64,000 nucleotides of DNA from HIMB11 sp965657135 (GTDB taxonomy: Bacteria; Pseudomonadota; Alphaproteobacteria; Rhodobacterales; Rhodobacteraceae), in NCBI GenBank assembly GCA_965657135.1, contig CBFHNF010000014.1, positions 7,415-71,414 on the forward strand. The letters are read 5' to 3'. The position numbers were made by a program, and so were the translations under genes. A model generated the notes under the pieces. The model was not told where the DNA came from. It was given only the letters and a program-made list of their open reading frames with translations, and ran no database searches. The stretch's first letter is position 1. The number at the start of each line of letters is the position of its first letter. Below are positions 35,995 through 44,665 of this stretch, one piece after another.

Positions 35995-36086
35995 GAGAAT
36001 AACTTTGTATTTTGTTGCGCCAATTGCAACTAGGTAAGGGTTTCCGTAACTGCGTTCGTTCTGAAACTGTGTTATACTGCATGCTA

Positions 36087-36209
36087 AGTTGGCATTTTAT
36101 TTTTTTGTTTTGTGTAGTGTTACCTGCCTAGGTATCGAAATAGGGTAAATTTTTAGAAATTTAATTTACGCCCGATTTTGCCAACTCTTCCCCAGACGAT
36201 ACCTAGGCA
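36087..36209. repeat. Nested and interleaved inverted repeats behind truB (possible pseudoknotted RNA or small mobile element)
   Basis: Three pairs are visible. Outer: TGCCTAGGTATCG (36125-36137) with CGATACCTAGGCA (36197-36209), 13 bp and perfect. Inner: GGGTAAATT (36143-36151) with AATTTACGCCC (36163-36173), paired except for one bulged G. Crossing pair: AGTTGGCA (36087-36094) with TGCCAACT (36179-36186), perfect, one arm outside and one inside the outer stem. The outer right arm covers the truB stop codon. No T run follows the stem on the minus strand, so this is not a simple terminator. Confidence 0.6.
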
Positions 36210-37123
36210 CCTTTGAGCGAATGAACAAACACCCGAGATGGATGCAATTCGCCAGATTTGAAAATACCAACAGCGACAGGCTGGCCTTCACACTGCGCCC
36301 AACATTCATCGCCGTACTCCAAATTTTGACCTATTACCATCGCTGGATTTCCATTGCGCAGCCGCGCTGCGGCCTCGGGCGCACAGCTGACCATTTCCAA
36401 ATCAGCCAGCCCTATTTCCATTGGTTGCAAATATGTTTCAATGTCGGGGGTGCGCGCAAGTTTTTCGATCGTTTCTAGGGTGACAGCCTCTTGCACCTCA
36501 AAGGGGCCGGACCATGTACGGCGCAACCACTGAACATGGCCGTAGCACCCCAACATTTCCCCCACGTCCCGCGCGATCGAGCGGACATAACCACCTTTGC
36601 CGCAAACCATTTCTAATTGGGCATGATCCTCATCAGGGTGATCATTCAAAATAAGGCTCTCCACATAGAGTGGCCGCGCTGCCAGCGTAACATCTTCACC
36701 CCCCCGCGCCAGTGCATAGGCACGCTGTCCATCAACCTTGATTGCCGAAAATTTAGGTGGCACTTGCTCAATATCTCCGACAAAAGCATGAAGCGCCTCT
36801 TTTATTTCGCTACTTGAGGGGCGTTTATCCGAACGTAAAATGACCTCTCCTTCAGCGTCGTCAGTATTCGTTGCCTCTCCGAATTTTATCATGAACTCAT
36901 AGGCTTTGAGCGCATCGGTGATATACGGAACCGTTTTGGTCGCCTCTCCCAAGGCAACAGCAAGCACACCCGTTGCATCTGGATCCAGCGTCCCAGCATG
37001 ACCCGCCTTTTGCGCTTGGAACGCCCATTTGACCTTGTTCACGATCGCTGTCGAAGTCCACCCTGCGGGTTTATCGATGATCACCCAACCCGAAATTGCG
37101 CGTCCCTTGCGTTTGCGTGCCAT
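36203..37123 (-). CDS. truB: tRNA pseudouridine(55) synthase
   Basis: Makes pseudouridine 55 in the T-loop of tRNAs (306 aa). The N-terminal GWVIIDKPAGWTSTAIVNKVK and the catalytic GHAGTLDPDATGVLAVALGEATK with its Asp are complete, followed by QVPPKFSAIKVDGQRAYALAR and CGKGGYVRSIARDVGEML. The stop codon TAG lies in one arm of a 13-bp inverted repeat. In many bacteria truB precedes rpsO directly; here three genes stand between. Confidence 0.95.
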   Translation of the reverse strand: MARKRKGRAISGWVIIDKPAGWTSTAIVNKVKWAFQAQKAGHAGTLDPDATGVLAVALGEATKTVPYITDALKAYEFMIKFGEATNTDDAEGEVILRSDKRPSSSEIKEALHAFVGDIEQVPPKFSAIKVDGQRAYALARGGEDVTLAARPLYVESLILNDHPDEDHAQLEMVCGKGGYVRSIARDVGEMLGCYGHVQWLRRTWSGPFEVQEAVTLETIEKLARTPDIETYLQPMEIGLADLEMVSCAPEAAARLRNGNPAMVIGQNLEYGDECWAQCEGQPVAVGIFKSGELHPSRVFVHSLKGA

Positions 37124-37176
37124 ATTTTATCCTGCATCAAATAAGGCCCTGCCCGTACCGAATGCCCCTGCGGCGG

Positions 37177-38076
37177 TCAATCCCTAAGTCGGGAAAAGAC
37201 ACGGCCATCAATAATAGCCAAACCCAGTCCAATCAGAGCCATCCCAATGATTTCTTTCATAAAAATCTGTTCATCCAGTACAAGAATACCTAAAATTATT
37301 GCCGAAATCGGTACCAGAAAAGTTACCAAGGAAATATTCGTGGCGCCTGCTCTCTCCAAAATGCGAAAATATAGAATATAGGCAAACGATGTGCACAACA
37401 CCGCAAGTCCAAACATCGACAGCCCCGCATTCCACGAAATCATTGTTAAATTTTGCGGCCCATCAATCCAACGTGCGATCGGCCACAACACCAGAGATGA
37501 CATGGTAACCTGACCCGTTGCAACCATGACCGGGTCAACCTTTAGTTCTCGGAAACGACGTCCATATACGCTCGCGAACCCATATGAAACGGCGGCCCCC
37601 AACGCACACATTTGGGCCCAAAAATTCGCGCCCAATCCCTGCAACGCATCAGGTCCAATCATGACAATCACGCCTGCAAATCCAACAACAACCCCCATTA
37701 TGCGCATTACGCTAAATCGTTCATCTGAAAGTAAAAAACCTGCTACAAGTATCGTAAACAGCGGCGTTGTCGCATTCAAAATTGACGCCAAACCAGATGA
37801 AATTTGGGTTTGGCCTTGAACAATTAAACTAAAGGGAATCGCGTTGTTCAACACTCCCAACACCAAAAGCGCACCCCAGACAGATGCAGAGCGTGGGACA
37901 ATGCGTCCAGTTACACGCACAAAAACCCACAATGCAAGGGCCGCCAAGGTCACGCGGATCGCCACAATCGTCAGGACAGGAAGTTCCGAAACAAGGACAG
38001 CGTTGAACAAAAATGACCCACCCCATACCGTGGCTAATGTGATTAACATCACCCAATCTAATGTATCCATTTTCAT
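37177..38076 (-). CDS. EamA/DMT family transporter
   Basis: 299-aa membrane protein with ten hydrophobic segments and two EamA repeats; the first begins DWVMLITLATVWGGSFLFNAVLVSEL, the second near residue 150 with FWAQMCALGAAVSYGFASVYGRRF. It is not closely similar to the EamA protein at 18166. Substrate unknown. It lies 53 bases upstream of truB on the same strand and may share its transcript. Confidence 0.85.
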   Translation of the reverse strand: MKMDTLDWVMLITLATVWGGSFLFNAVLVSELPVLTIVAIRVTLAALALWVFVRVTGRIVPRSASVWGALLVLGVLNNAIPFSLIVQGQTQISSGLASILNATTPLFTILVAGFLLSDERFSVMRIMGVVVGFAGVIVMIGPDALQGLGANFWAQMCALGAAVSYGFASVYGRRFRELKVDPVMVATGQVTMSSLVLWPIARWIDGPQNLTMISWNAGLSMFGLAVLCTSFAYILYFRILERAGATNISLVTFLVPISAIILGILVLDEQIFMKEIIGMALIGLGLAIIDGRVFSRLRD

Positions 38077-38478
38077 CTATTTGGCCAATCGGTGTTAGGT
38101 CGGTAATACGCCGGTAATACGTCGGCTTTTTTGAGAACGCCAGTATGCTTTTTGTGTACGAACACTCATTTCGCCAGACCATCCATAATCAATGCATCTG
38201 AATCAATGACACAATCATCCCGCCATACTGAAGAGTTTCGCATCACACATGCCGCACTTGTGAGAAAACTCTGGGACCTCTCGGGCGACAAACTTCTGCA
38301 AAACCCTCACAATTCGCTATTCGGTAAATAGTGATTTGAGCATTCCATGTAGTTTGCGATGAATTCAGCATCCTTAGAACAAATATCAAACGGAAAGTGT
38401 CGAATTTCCAGATATGAGGCAATGCGCATCACCGAACAATTTGTGACACTGATTTAGTTATGTATTTTTAATGAGATT
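38077..38478. other. Intergenic region of about 400 bases
   Basis: Between the EamA gene and tRNA-Ala. It carries two copies of CGGTAATACG (38101-38110 and 38112-38121) just ahead of the transporter start on the minus strand. A 66-codon frame at 38131-38331 shows no recognisable protein features. Nothing else identified. Confidence 0.5.
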
Positions 38479-38554
<76 letters not shown>

Positions 38555-38623
38555 AAATTGGTGCATATAGGTATGCAATCCCGGCGATATGATCAAGAAG
38601 AAAATACCGCCGGAAAGATGTGT

Positions 38624-38947
38624 TTAGCCGTCGTCGTCTTCTGTAGACATGTCCGCGATATCATCCAATGGGACGCTATCGTCATCTTCTTCATCCAGCA
38701 GTTCATCATCAACATCGATATCGACGTCATCATCATCTAGAACCACATCATCTTCAGAAATTTCTGTTTGTTTGGCTTTACGCGTTACTGCATCTTCTTG
38801 ATCAGCTGCGATCAATCGTGTTTTGCTGGTGTCCAGTTCAACAACCTCGCCCGTGTACGGGCTAACGATTGGATCTGCGTTTAGGTCATAAAAACGCTTA
38901 CCTGTGGTGGGGCAAACGCGTTTTGTACCCCATTCTTCTTTGGGCAT
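38624..38947 (-). CDS. TIGR02300 family protein (FYDLN acid domain)
   Basis: 107 aa. N-terminal MPKEEWGTKRVCPTTGKRFYDLNADPIVSPYTGE is the conserved part, with a Cys and the FYDLN motif; the C-terminal half is almost entirely Asp and Glu. This is the alphaproteobacterial TIGR02300 family of unknown function. The start at MPKEEWG is used since the upstream codons are not conserved in character. It lies downstream of no other gene on its strand. Confidence 0.85.
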   Translation of the reverse strand: MPKEEWGTKRVCPTTGKRFYDLNADPIVSPYTGEVVELDTSKTRLIAADQEDAVTRKAKQTEISEDDVVLDDDDVDIDVDDELLDEEDDDSVPLDDIADMSTEDDDG

Positions 38948-39076
38948 AATGATCCCTTTCAAAAACTTTGGTCTTGTCGACGATCTGCGCCAACTGCCAT
39001 AAGAGTCGCTGTATGTCAAAGGCTTTGAACAAGAAAATTAGTATCGGTTCGCAATATATGCCATAAGGTGGAAAAA

Positions 39077-39763
39077 ATGCAGATATTTCTTCGTGATCAC
39101 CCAAGTATTAGCGCCACTTTACGGCGATCTAAACGTGCAAAACGGCTATCACTTAGAATCTCTTCTCTTGACGGGCGCATCACAATTACAGGGCCACATT
39201 TTGTGCCAGATTCAACCTTTCAGGATTTTTTTGACAGTAAGGCGTCATGGATTTTCGATAATCACAAAAACATCGCACGGGTGCAGGTCCAAGCAAATGC
39301 GGATATCCCCGTCCTAGGGCGCGCGCATGTCATTCGTCATTCCGATCTGCGACGGATAACAGCGGCAAACGGTGAAATTTTGATTCCGTTGAAATCAACA
39401 GCGATTGGCGCCCAAGTTAAGGGATTTTTGAAATCACTGGCCCGAGAACGCCTTGCACAGGCATCGGATCGTTACGCAGAACGAATTGGACAATCGTATG
39501 CCGGGCTGCGTTTGCGGGACACCCGTTCGCGTTGGGGCTCTTGCACATCAGAGGGGTATTTGATGTATTCTTGGCGACTTGTCATGGCCCCACCTGATGT
39601 CCTAAACTATGTCGCTGCGCATGAGGTGGCGCATTTGTTGGAAATGAACCATTCGGCTGCCTTTTGGTCACTGGTGCGGGACATCTACGGCGATTACGAT
39701 GAACAACGCGACTGGTTACGGAAATCGGGCAATCAATTACATCGATACGATTTCAATCCTTGA
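39077..39763 (+). CDS. YgjP-type (DUF45, M48-like) metallopeptidase
   Basis: 228-aa predicted zinc peptidase. The HExxH motif appears in NYVAAHEVAHLLEMNHSAAFW, with a further His nine residues on, as in DUF45/YgjP proteins. The preceding RDTRSRWGSCTSEGYLMYSWRLVMAP is the conserved substrate-cleft segment. N-terminal residues RRSKRAKRLSLRIS also fit. ATG 39077 is taken, with AAGGTGG six bases upstream; GTG 39068 is possible. Biological role unknown. Confidence 0.85.
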   Translation: MQIFLRDHPSISATLRRSKRAKRLSLRISSLDGRITITGPHFVPDSTFQDFFDSKASWIFDNHKNIARVQVQANADIPVLGRAHVIRHSDLRRITAANGEILIPLKSTAIGAQVKGFLKSLARERLAQASDRYAERIGQSYAGLRLRDTRSRWGSCTSEGYLMYSWRLVMAPPDVLNYVAAHEVAHLLEMNHSAAFWSLVRDIYGDYDEQRDWLRKSGNQLHRYDFNP

Positions 39764-39794
39764 CTTTGATCTTTTGTGATCACAAACAAGAGTA

Positions 39795-40442
39795 ATGAAA
39801 AAGTCCAACAATACCGACCAAACAGTTGTCGCCCACGATCGCGTGTATCGCGGTTTACGCACCCAGATAATGCACGGTGAAATTTTGCCAGGTCATGCAC
39901 TGACCCTGCGCGGGATTGGCCATCAATTTGGCGTATCGATGACGCCAGCGCGTGAATCTATACGCCGTTTGGTGGCTGAGGGTGCATTGTCTATGTCCAA
40001 TTCGGGTCGTGTCTTTACTCCCGAATTGACCAGCGAACGAATAGAGGAATTGTCTGCCTTGCGATCATTAATCGAGGTAGAGCTGGCATCGCGCGCCCTG
40101 CCCCGTGCGCATTTGGCGTTGATAGATCGATTACAGCGGATCAACGCAACAATTGCAGCAGCGATCGACAATCATGATGCTGTCGCCTACATCCGCAGCA
40201 ATTTAGATTTCCACCGCACCCTGTATTTACGCGCACAGGCCCCCGCCATGCTGGCCATGGCGGAAACGGTATGGTTGCAACTTGGGCCAACCATGCGCAG
40301 CCTGTATGGTAAACTTAACCGAAAAGAACCGCCCCATTTTCACAAAGTGATACTTGCCGCACTTAAGGCGGGGGACGAACCCAGCTTGCGCCTCGCTGTG
40401 CGCAGCGATGTAACGCAGAGCTTAAAAATGTTAGGCATGTGA
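39795..40442 (+). CDS. GntR family transcriptional regulator (FCD/FadR type)
   Basis: 215 aa. The N-terminal winged helix contains VYRGLRTQIMHGEILPGHALTLRGIGHQFGVSMTPARESIRRLVAEGAL, with HTH at about 35-60; the C-terminal helical FCD effector domain has the Asp/His pattern seen in NLDFHRTLY and the late HFHKVILAAL, which binds metal in this group. It is convergent with accA (four-base gap). Targets cannot be read from sequence; metabolic acid-responsive control is usual for FCD proteins. Confidence 0.87.
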   Translation: MKKSNNTDQTVVAHDRVYRGLRTQIMHGEILPGHALTLRGIGHQFGVSMTPARESIRRLVAEGALSMSNSGRVFTPELTSERIEELSALRSLIEVELASRALPRAHLALIDRLQRINATIAAAIDNHDAVAYIRSNLDFHRTLYLRAQAPAMLAMAETVWLQLGPTMRSLYGKLNRKEPPHFHKVILAALKAGDEPSLRLAVRSDVTQSLKMLGM

Positions 40443-40446
40443 TGCG

Positions 40447-41409
40447 TTAGGCCGCCAAACCCTTGGATCCCATCTCAAGGAATTTTCTACGACGATCTTG
40501 GATCAATGCTGAGGCGTTTAATGATGTCATGTTAGACAACATATCGCTAATCGCCACTTTCACGGATTCTATCGTTGCATCACGATCACGATGTGCGCCA
40601 CCCATGGGTTCTGAGATCACGTGATCACACACGCCTAATTTGTTCAAATCCTGCGCAGTAAGGCGCAACGCCTCGGCAGCCTCGCGCATTTTTTCTGCGT
40701 CCTTCCAAAGGATCGATGCGCAGCCTTCGGGTGAAATTACCGAATAAACAGAATGTTCCAACATAGCCACGCGATTGGCCGTTGCAAATGCGACTGCGCC
40801 ACCAGAACCGCCCTCGCCAATGATAACTGAGACCAACGGCACGCCAAGTTGCAGGCATTTTTCGGTACACCGCGCGATCGCCTCTGATTGGCCGCGCTCT
40901 TCCGCACCTTTGCCGGGATAGGCACCTGGTGTGTCCACCAAGGTAATCACCGGTAGACCGAATTTATCCGCCATTTCCATTAGCCTAATCGCTTTGCGAT
41001 AGCCTTCGGGCCGTGCCATGCCAAAATTCCGTTCGATGCGCGATTTTGTATCGTTGCCTTTTTCGTGGCCAATTACGATCACCGGCGTATCGTTAAAGCG
41101 CGCTAATCCACCTAAGACCGCATGATCGTCTGCAAAATTACGATCCCCCGCAAGAGGCGTAAATTCAGTAAACAATGCATCGATATAATCCTGACAATGT
41201 GGACGTTCAGGGTGACGTGCGATCTGACATTTCCGCCAGGGCGTTAGTGTTTGGTACAGTTCTTCAAGCAGCTGCTGCGCTTTTCGATCTAGGGCAGCCG
41301 CCTCTTCCTCAATATCCATATCCTCGTTTTGACGCGCCATTGCACGCAGTTCTTCTGCTTTGCCTTCGATTTCAGCCAATGGTTTTTCAAAATCTAGATA
41401 GTGGGTCAT
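40447..41409 (-). CDS. accA: Acetyl-CoA carboxylase carboxyltransferase subunit alpha
   Basis: Transfers the carboxyl group from biotin to acetyl-CoA together with AccD (320 aa). The family start YLDFEKPLAEIEGKAEELR, the RHPERPHCQDYIDALFTEF segment, the oxyanion-forming GEGGSGGAVAFATANRVAMLEHSVYSVISPEGCASILWKDA and the AQDL region are all present. Separate monocistronic placement, away from accD, is common in Alphaproteobacteria. Confidence 0.95.
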   Translation of the reverse strand: MTHYLDFEKPLAEIEGKAEELRAMARQNEDMDIEEEAAALDRKAQQLLEELYQTLTPWRKCQIARHPERPHCQDYIDALFTEFTPLAGDRNFADDHAVLGGLARFNDTPVIVIGHEKGNDTKSRIERNFGMARPEGYRKAIRLMEMADKFGLPVITLVDTPGAYPGKGAEERGQSEAIARCTEKCLQLGVPLVSVIIGEGGSGGAVAFATANRVAMLEHSVYSVISPEGCASILWKDAEKMREAAEALRLTAQDLNKLGVCDHVISEPMGGAHRDRDATIESVKVAISDMLSNMTSLNASALIQDRRRKFLEMGSKGLAA

Positions 41410-41678
41410 GATCTGCCTTTATCTTGGTTCGACACGCTATATGGTATCCATGCATATTTATTGCAAGCATTCAATTCCTGCCTGCGGCCGATCATACATT
41501 TTTGAGCCCTGTTTTTCAGTGCGTTCCAAGGCAAATTGGATGCATCCAAATCACCACCTATTGCGATCACAGCTTCAATTCTGCCGCAAAATACGCTCCG
41601 AGCGATATAACTATAGAGCGTCCCCCTCATTTCATTGTGAAGGTCGCGCTTCGCATGACGGTTGCGACGAACCTACGA

Positions 41679-42638
41679 TCAATTTGCCGCAATCATCTCT
41701 GATTGCTTAACAATCACTTCCGCCTGTTTGATTGATGCGATGTCTACAAGTCGACCCTTGTAAACAGTCGCACCCTCGCCATTTGCTTTGGCCGTTTCCA
41801 TCGCCTCAAGGATTTCGCGTGCTTCGGTTACGGCCTCGTCCGATGGGGTGAAAACTTCGTTCGCAAGGGCGATTTGTTTCGGATGGATGGCCCACTTTCC
41901 AACCATGCCCAATGTCGCCGAACGACGTGCTTGCGCGCGGAAACCTTCGTCATCTGAAAAATCCCCATAGGGGCCATCAACTGGCAACACGCCATGTGTC
42001 CGACACGCAGCAACAATGGCCGATTGTGCCCAATGCCATGGATCCGACCAATAATTTTTTCCTTCGTGGTGCATGTAATAGTTCGCCTGTGTTCCACCAA
42101 TCCCAGTCGTTGCCATTCCCATGGAAGCGGCGAAATCTGCCGCACCCAAAGACATGGCCTGCAATCGGGGTGTCGCCGCGGCGATCTCTTCAACATGCGC
42201 GATGCCAGCAGCACTTTCGATAATGACTTCGAATGCGATTTGCTTGGTGCGATTTTGCGCGCGCTCGACAGCCGTCACCAACGCATCCACTGCGTATAAA
42301 TCAGCCGCGCATCCTACCTTTGGGATCATGATCTGATCCAAACGCTCGGATGCATTTTCAAGCAATGCAACGACATCACGATACCAATAAGGCGTATCCA
42401 AACCGTTGATGCGCACCGACAACGTTTTGTTTCCCCAAGCGATTGAACCAATGGCCTCGATCACATTTTGGCGAGCACTGTCTTTATCGGACGGCGCAAC
42501 CGAATCCTCAAGATCAAGGTTTACAACATCAGCAGCGCTGGACGCCATTTTTTCAAAAATCGCGGGACGCGATCCCGGGCCGAACAATTGGCAGCGATTT
42601 GGACGAGCGACTGGAGTTGGTTGGATGCGAAATGACAT
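41679..42638 (-). CDS. mcl1: L-malyl-CoA / beta-methylmalyl-CoA lyase
   Basis: HpcH/HpaI-superfamily (CitE-like) enzyme of 319 aa that splits methylmalyl-CoA into propionyl-CoA and glyoxylate and also acts on malyl-CoA in the ethylmalonyl-CoA pathway. Motifs: RCQLFGPGSRPAIFEKMA, NLDLEDSVAPSDKDSAR with a metal Asp/Glu, and the mid-section FEVIIESAAGIAHVEEIA. The GTQANYYMHHEGKNYWSDPWHWAQ segment is typical of Mcl1. Together with the Mcd at 11213 it supports acetyl-CoA assimilation by this route. It is transcribed away from the epimerase gene; an 8-bp inverted repeat lies in the leader. Confidence 0.87.
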   Translation of the reverse strand: MSFRIQPTPVARPNRCQLFGPGSRPAIFEKMASSAADVVNLDLEDSVAPSDKDSARQNVIEAIGSIAWGNKTLSVRINGLDTPYWYRDVVALLENASERLDQIMIPKVGCAADLYAVDALVTAVERAQNRTKQIAFEVIIESAAGIAHVEEIAAATPRLQAMSLGAADFAASMGMATTGIGGTQANYYMHHEGKNYWSDPWHWAQSAIVAACRTHGVLPVDGPYGDFSDDEGFRAQARRSATLGMVGKWAIHPKQIALANEVFTPSDEAVTEAREILEAMETAKANGEGATVYKGRLVDIASIKQAEVIVKQSEMIAAN

Positions 42639-42715
42639 GGCGGCCTTTCTGCTTGCGCAACTAAATTTCGATTTTTATCGAGCCGTGGTTATAAAATTAC
42701 CAATCCAAGCGCAAC

Positions 42716-42742
42716 AAAATTATGCATATGCAGAATAATTTT
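42716..42742. repeat. Inverted repeat in the mcl1 leader
   Basis: AAAATTAT (42716-42723) and ATAATTTT (42735-42742), spaced by 11 bases that include the palindrome GCATATGC. Could be a regulator site for mcl1; 74 bases upstream of its ATG. Confidence 0.4.
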
Positions 42743-42820
42743 CTGCGTTGCCGCAGATCGATTGGAATTGCATCTGATCTGAAAGGATGATTCAGTTTTA
42801 ATGAAAGCAGACATAGCACC

Positions 42821-43786
42821 ATGAAAATCACCGTTTCGCATCAATCCTTCGCGCTTAAAAACAGCTTTAACATATCCCGAGGCAGTAAATCGCGGGCCGA
42901 TGTTGTGACGGTGAGGATAGAACGTGATGGATATGTGGGGTGGGGCGAGTGCGTGCCCTATGCGCGATATGGCGAAACCATTGAAAGTGTGATCGCCCAA
43001 ATCCGCTCGGTCGAGCCACCCATCACCCGAACTGCACTTCTCAGAGCGTTAGAGGCAGGTGCCGCACGCAACGCGATTGATTGCGCGCTTTGGGATTTAG
43101 AAGCAAAAACAGCTGGTACATGTGTATGGAACTTAGCACGCCTAAGTCCACCCAAGCCCATTGCCACAGCCTATACCATTTCGCTCGGATCCTCTGAAGC
43201 AATGGCGCAGGCGGCGGCAGAGAATGGACATCGTCCAATTCTAAAACTGAAACTTGGCAACAGAGATGATCTGGATCGCGTTATCGCCGTGCGCAACGCC
43301 GCTCCAAAGGCGCAATTGGTCATCGATGCGAACGAAGGATGGACACCAGATGAGTATCACGCATTGATAACGGACCTTGTGCAACTGAATATATCATTGA
43401 TAGAGCAACCGTTTGCCGTGGGTCACGACGAGTGCCTAAGCACCCTTGATCGCCCTATTCCAATTTGTGCAGACGAATCTGTGCATACGGTCGCGGATCT
43501 GCCACACCTTGTTGGAAAATATGATTGCATAAACATTAAACTGGATAAAACTGGTGGCTTAACTGCTGCTCTTGAACTCCGTTCTGCCGCGCGCGCTCTG
43601 GGTTTTGACATCATGATCGGCTGCATGGTGGGTACGTCCCTGGCGATGGCACCCGCAATCCTACTGACGGGTGATGCGACATTGGTAGACCTTGACGGCC
43701 CGCTGCTATTGTCGAAAGATCGCGACCATCCGATCAAATATGATGAACTTGGCGTTCACCCCGCATCCGCCGCACTGTGGGGATAA
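42821..43786 (+). CDS. dgcA: Enolase-superfamily dipeptide epimerase / N-acetyl-D-Glu racemase (DgcA type)
   Basis: Muconate-lactonising-type enzyme of 321 aa. Metal ligands follow the order VIDANEG, IEQP, CADES; the catalytic lysines lie in LKLKLG (second K of the KxK pattern) and NIKLDKTGG. The N-terminal capping domain has GWGECVPYARYGET. In Rhodobacterales such proteins are annotated either as L-Ala-D/L-Glu epimerases or as N-acetyl-D-Glu racemase DgcA; the sequence alone cannot decide. A D-amino-acid transaminase follows 15 bases later, pointing to D-amino-acid or peptidoglycan-peptide use. Confidence 0.8.
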   Translation: MKITVSHQSFALKNSFNISRGSKSRADVVTVRIERDGYVGWGECVPYARYGETIESVIAQIRSVEPPITRTALLRALEAGAARNAIDCALWDLEAKTAGTCVWNLARLSPPKPIATAYTISLGSSEAMAQAAAENGHRPILKLKLGNRDDLDRVIAVRNAAPKAQLVIDANEGWTPDEYHALITDLVQLNISLIEQPFAVGHDECLSTLDRPIPICADESVHTVADLPHLVGKYDCINIKLDKTGGLTAALELRSAARALGFDIMIGCMVGTSLAMAPAILLTGDATLVDLDGPLLLSKDRDHPIKYDELGVHPASAALWG

Positions 43787-43801
43787 AACAAAGGAATAAA
43801 A

Positions 43802-44665
43802 ATGACACGCACCGTTTATGTAAATGGACAGTATTTACCAGAAACCCAAGCGACAGTTTCAATTTTTGATCGTGGGTTTTTGATGGCAGATGCAGTGTAC
43901 GAAGTGACCTCAGTCTTGGATAGCAAATTGATCGACTTTGACGGTCATATCGTTCGGCTTCAACGATCTTTGGACGAACTTGAGATTAAAAACCCCAACA
44001 CACGCGACGAATGGTTAGAGATACACCGCGAACTGGTACATGCAAATGCACTCGTGGATGGGGGCATATATTTACAAATTTCTCGCGGATCGCACACTGA
44101 TCGTGATTTTGTTTGGCCAGATCCAGACACAACCGAACCCACCGTGGTCTTATTTACGCAAAGCAAACCAGGCCTAGCACACAGCGCCTCGGCTAAAACA
44201 GGAATCAAAGTAATTAGTATCGAGGACATCCGCTGGGGTCGACGCGACATCAAAACAGTTCAACTTCTTTACCCTTCAATGGGCAAGATGATGGCACAAA
44301 AGGCAGGTGCCGATGATGCATGGATGGTGCAAGACGGCCATGTCACCGAAGGCACATCAAACAATGCATATATTGTAAAAGACGGCGTGATTATCACACG
44401 CGCACTTTCAAACGACATCTTGCATGGGATCACGCGCGCGGCGGTGTTGCGGTTTGCAGATGAAGCACAAATGAAAATTGAAGAACGCAATTTTACCATC
44501 GAAGAGGCACAAAATGCTGATGAGGCATTTATTACCAGTGCATCCGCGTTCGTTACACCAGTTGTTGAATTGGATGGTCAAAAAATATCCAGTGGCGCAC
44601 CCGGATCTGTGGTTCCACGCCTGCGTGAAATTTATCTTGAAGAAAGCATGAAAACAGCGATTTAG
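43802..44665 (+). CDS. dat: D-amino-acid transaminase (class IV aminotransferase)
   Basis: PLP enzyme of 287 aa converting D-amino acids and 2-oxo acids. Fold type IV features: VSIFDRGFLMADAVYEV near the start, the PLP Lys in DIKTVQLLYPSMGKMMAQKAGADDAWMVQDG, and EGTSNNAYIV with the Glu that contacts the cofactor. D-specific rather than branched-chain type is suggested by the short N-terminus and by the neighbouring epimerase. AAGGA precedes the start. Its stop overlaps that of the next, convergent gene within TTAG. Confidence 0.85.
   Translation: MTRTVYVNGQYLPETQATVSIFDRGFLMADAVYEVTSVLDSKLIDFDGHIVRLQRSLDELEIKNPNTRDEWLEIHRELVHANALVDGGIYLQISRGSHTDRDFVWPDPDTTEPTVVLFTQSKPGLAHSASAKTGIKVISIEDIRWGRRDIKTVQLLYPSMGKMMAQKAGADDAWMVQDGHVTEGTSNNAYIVKDGVIITRALSNDILHGITRAAVLRFADEAQMKIEERNFTIEEAQNADEAFITSASAFVTPVVELDGQKISSGAPGSVVPRLREIYLEESMKTAI

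Noticed and set aside
36125..36209. IS or MITE insertion call for the 13-bp repeat element
   Set aside because: No target-site duplication or second copy could be found in the window, so it is kept as an unexplained structured element.
38131..38331. 66-codon plus-strand frame upstream of the EamA gene
   Set aside because: No ribosome-binding site, no family resemblance, and it sits in a promoter region.
41410..41678. Overlapping short frames on both strands between accA and mcl1
   Set aside because: Several frames compete and none has a ribosome-binding site or family features; treated as spacer.
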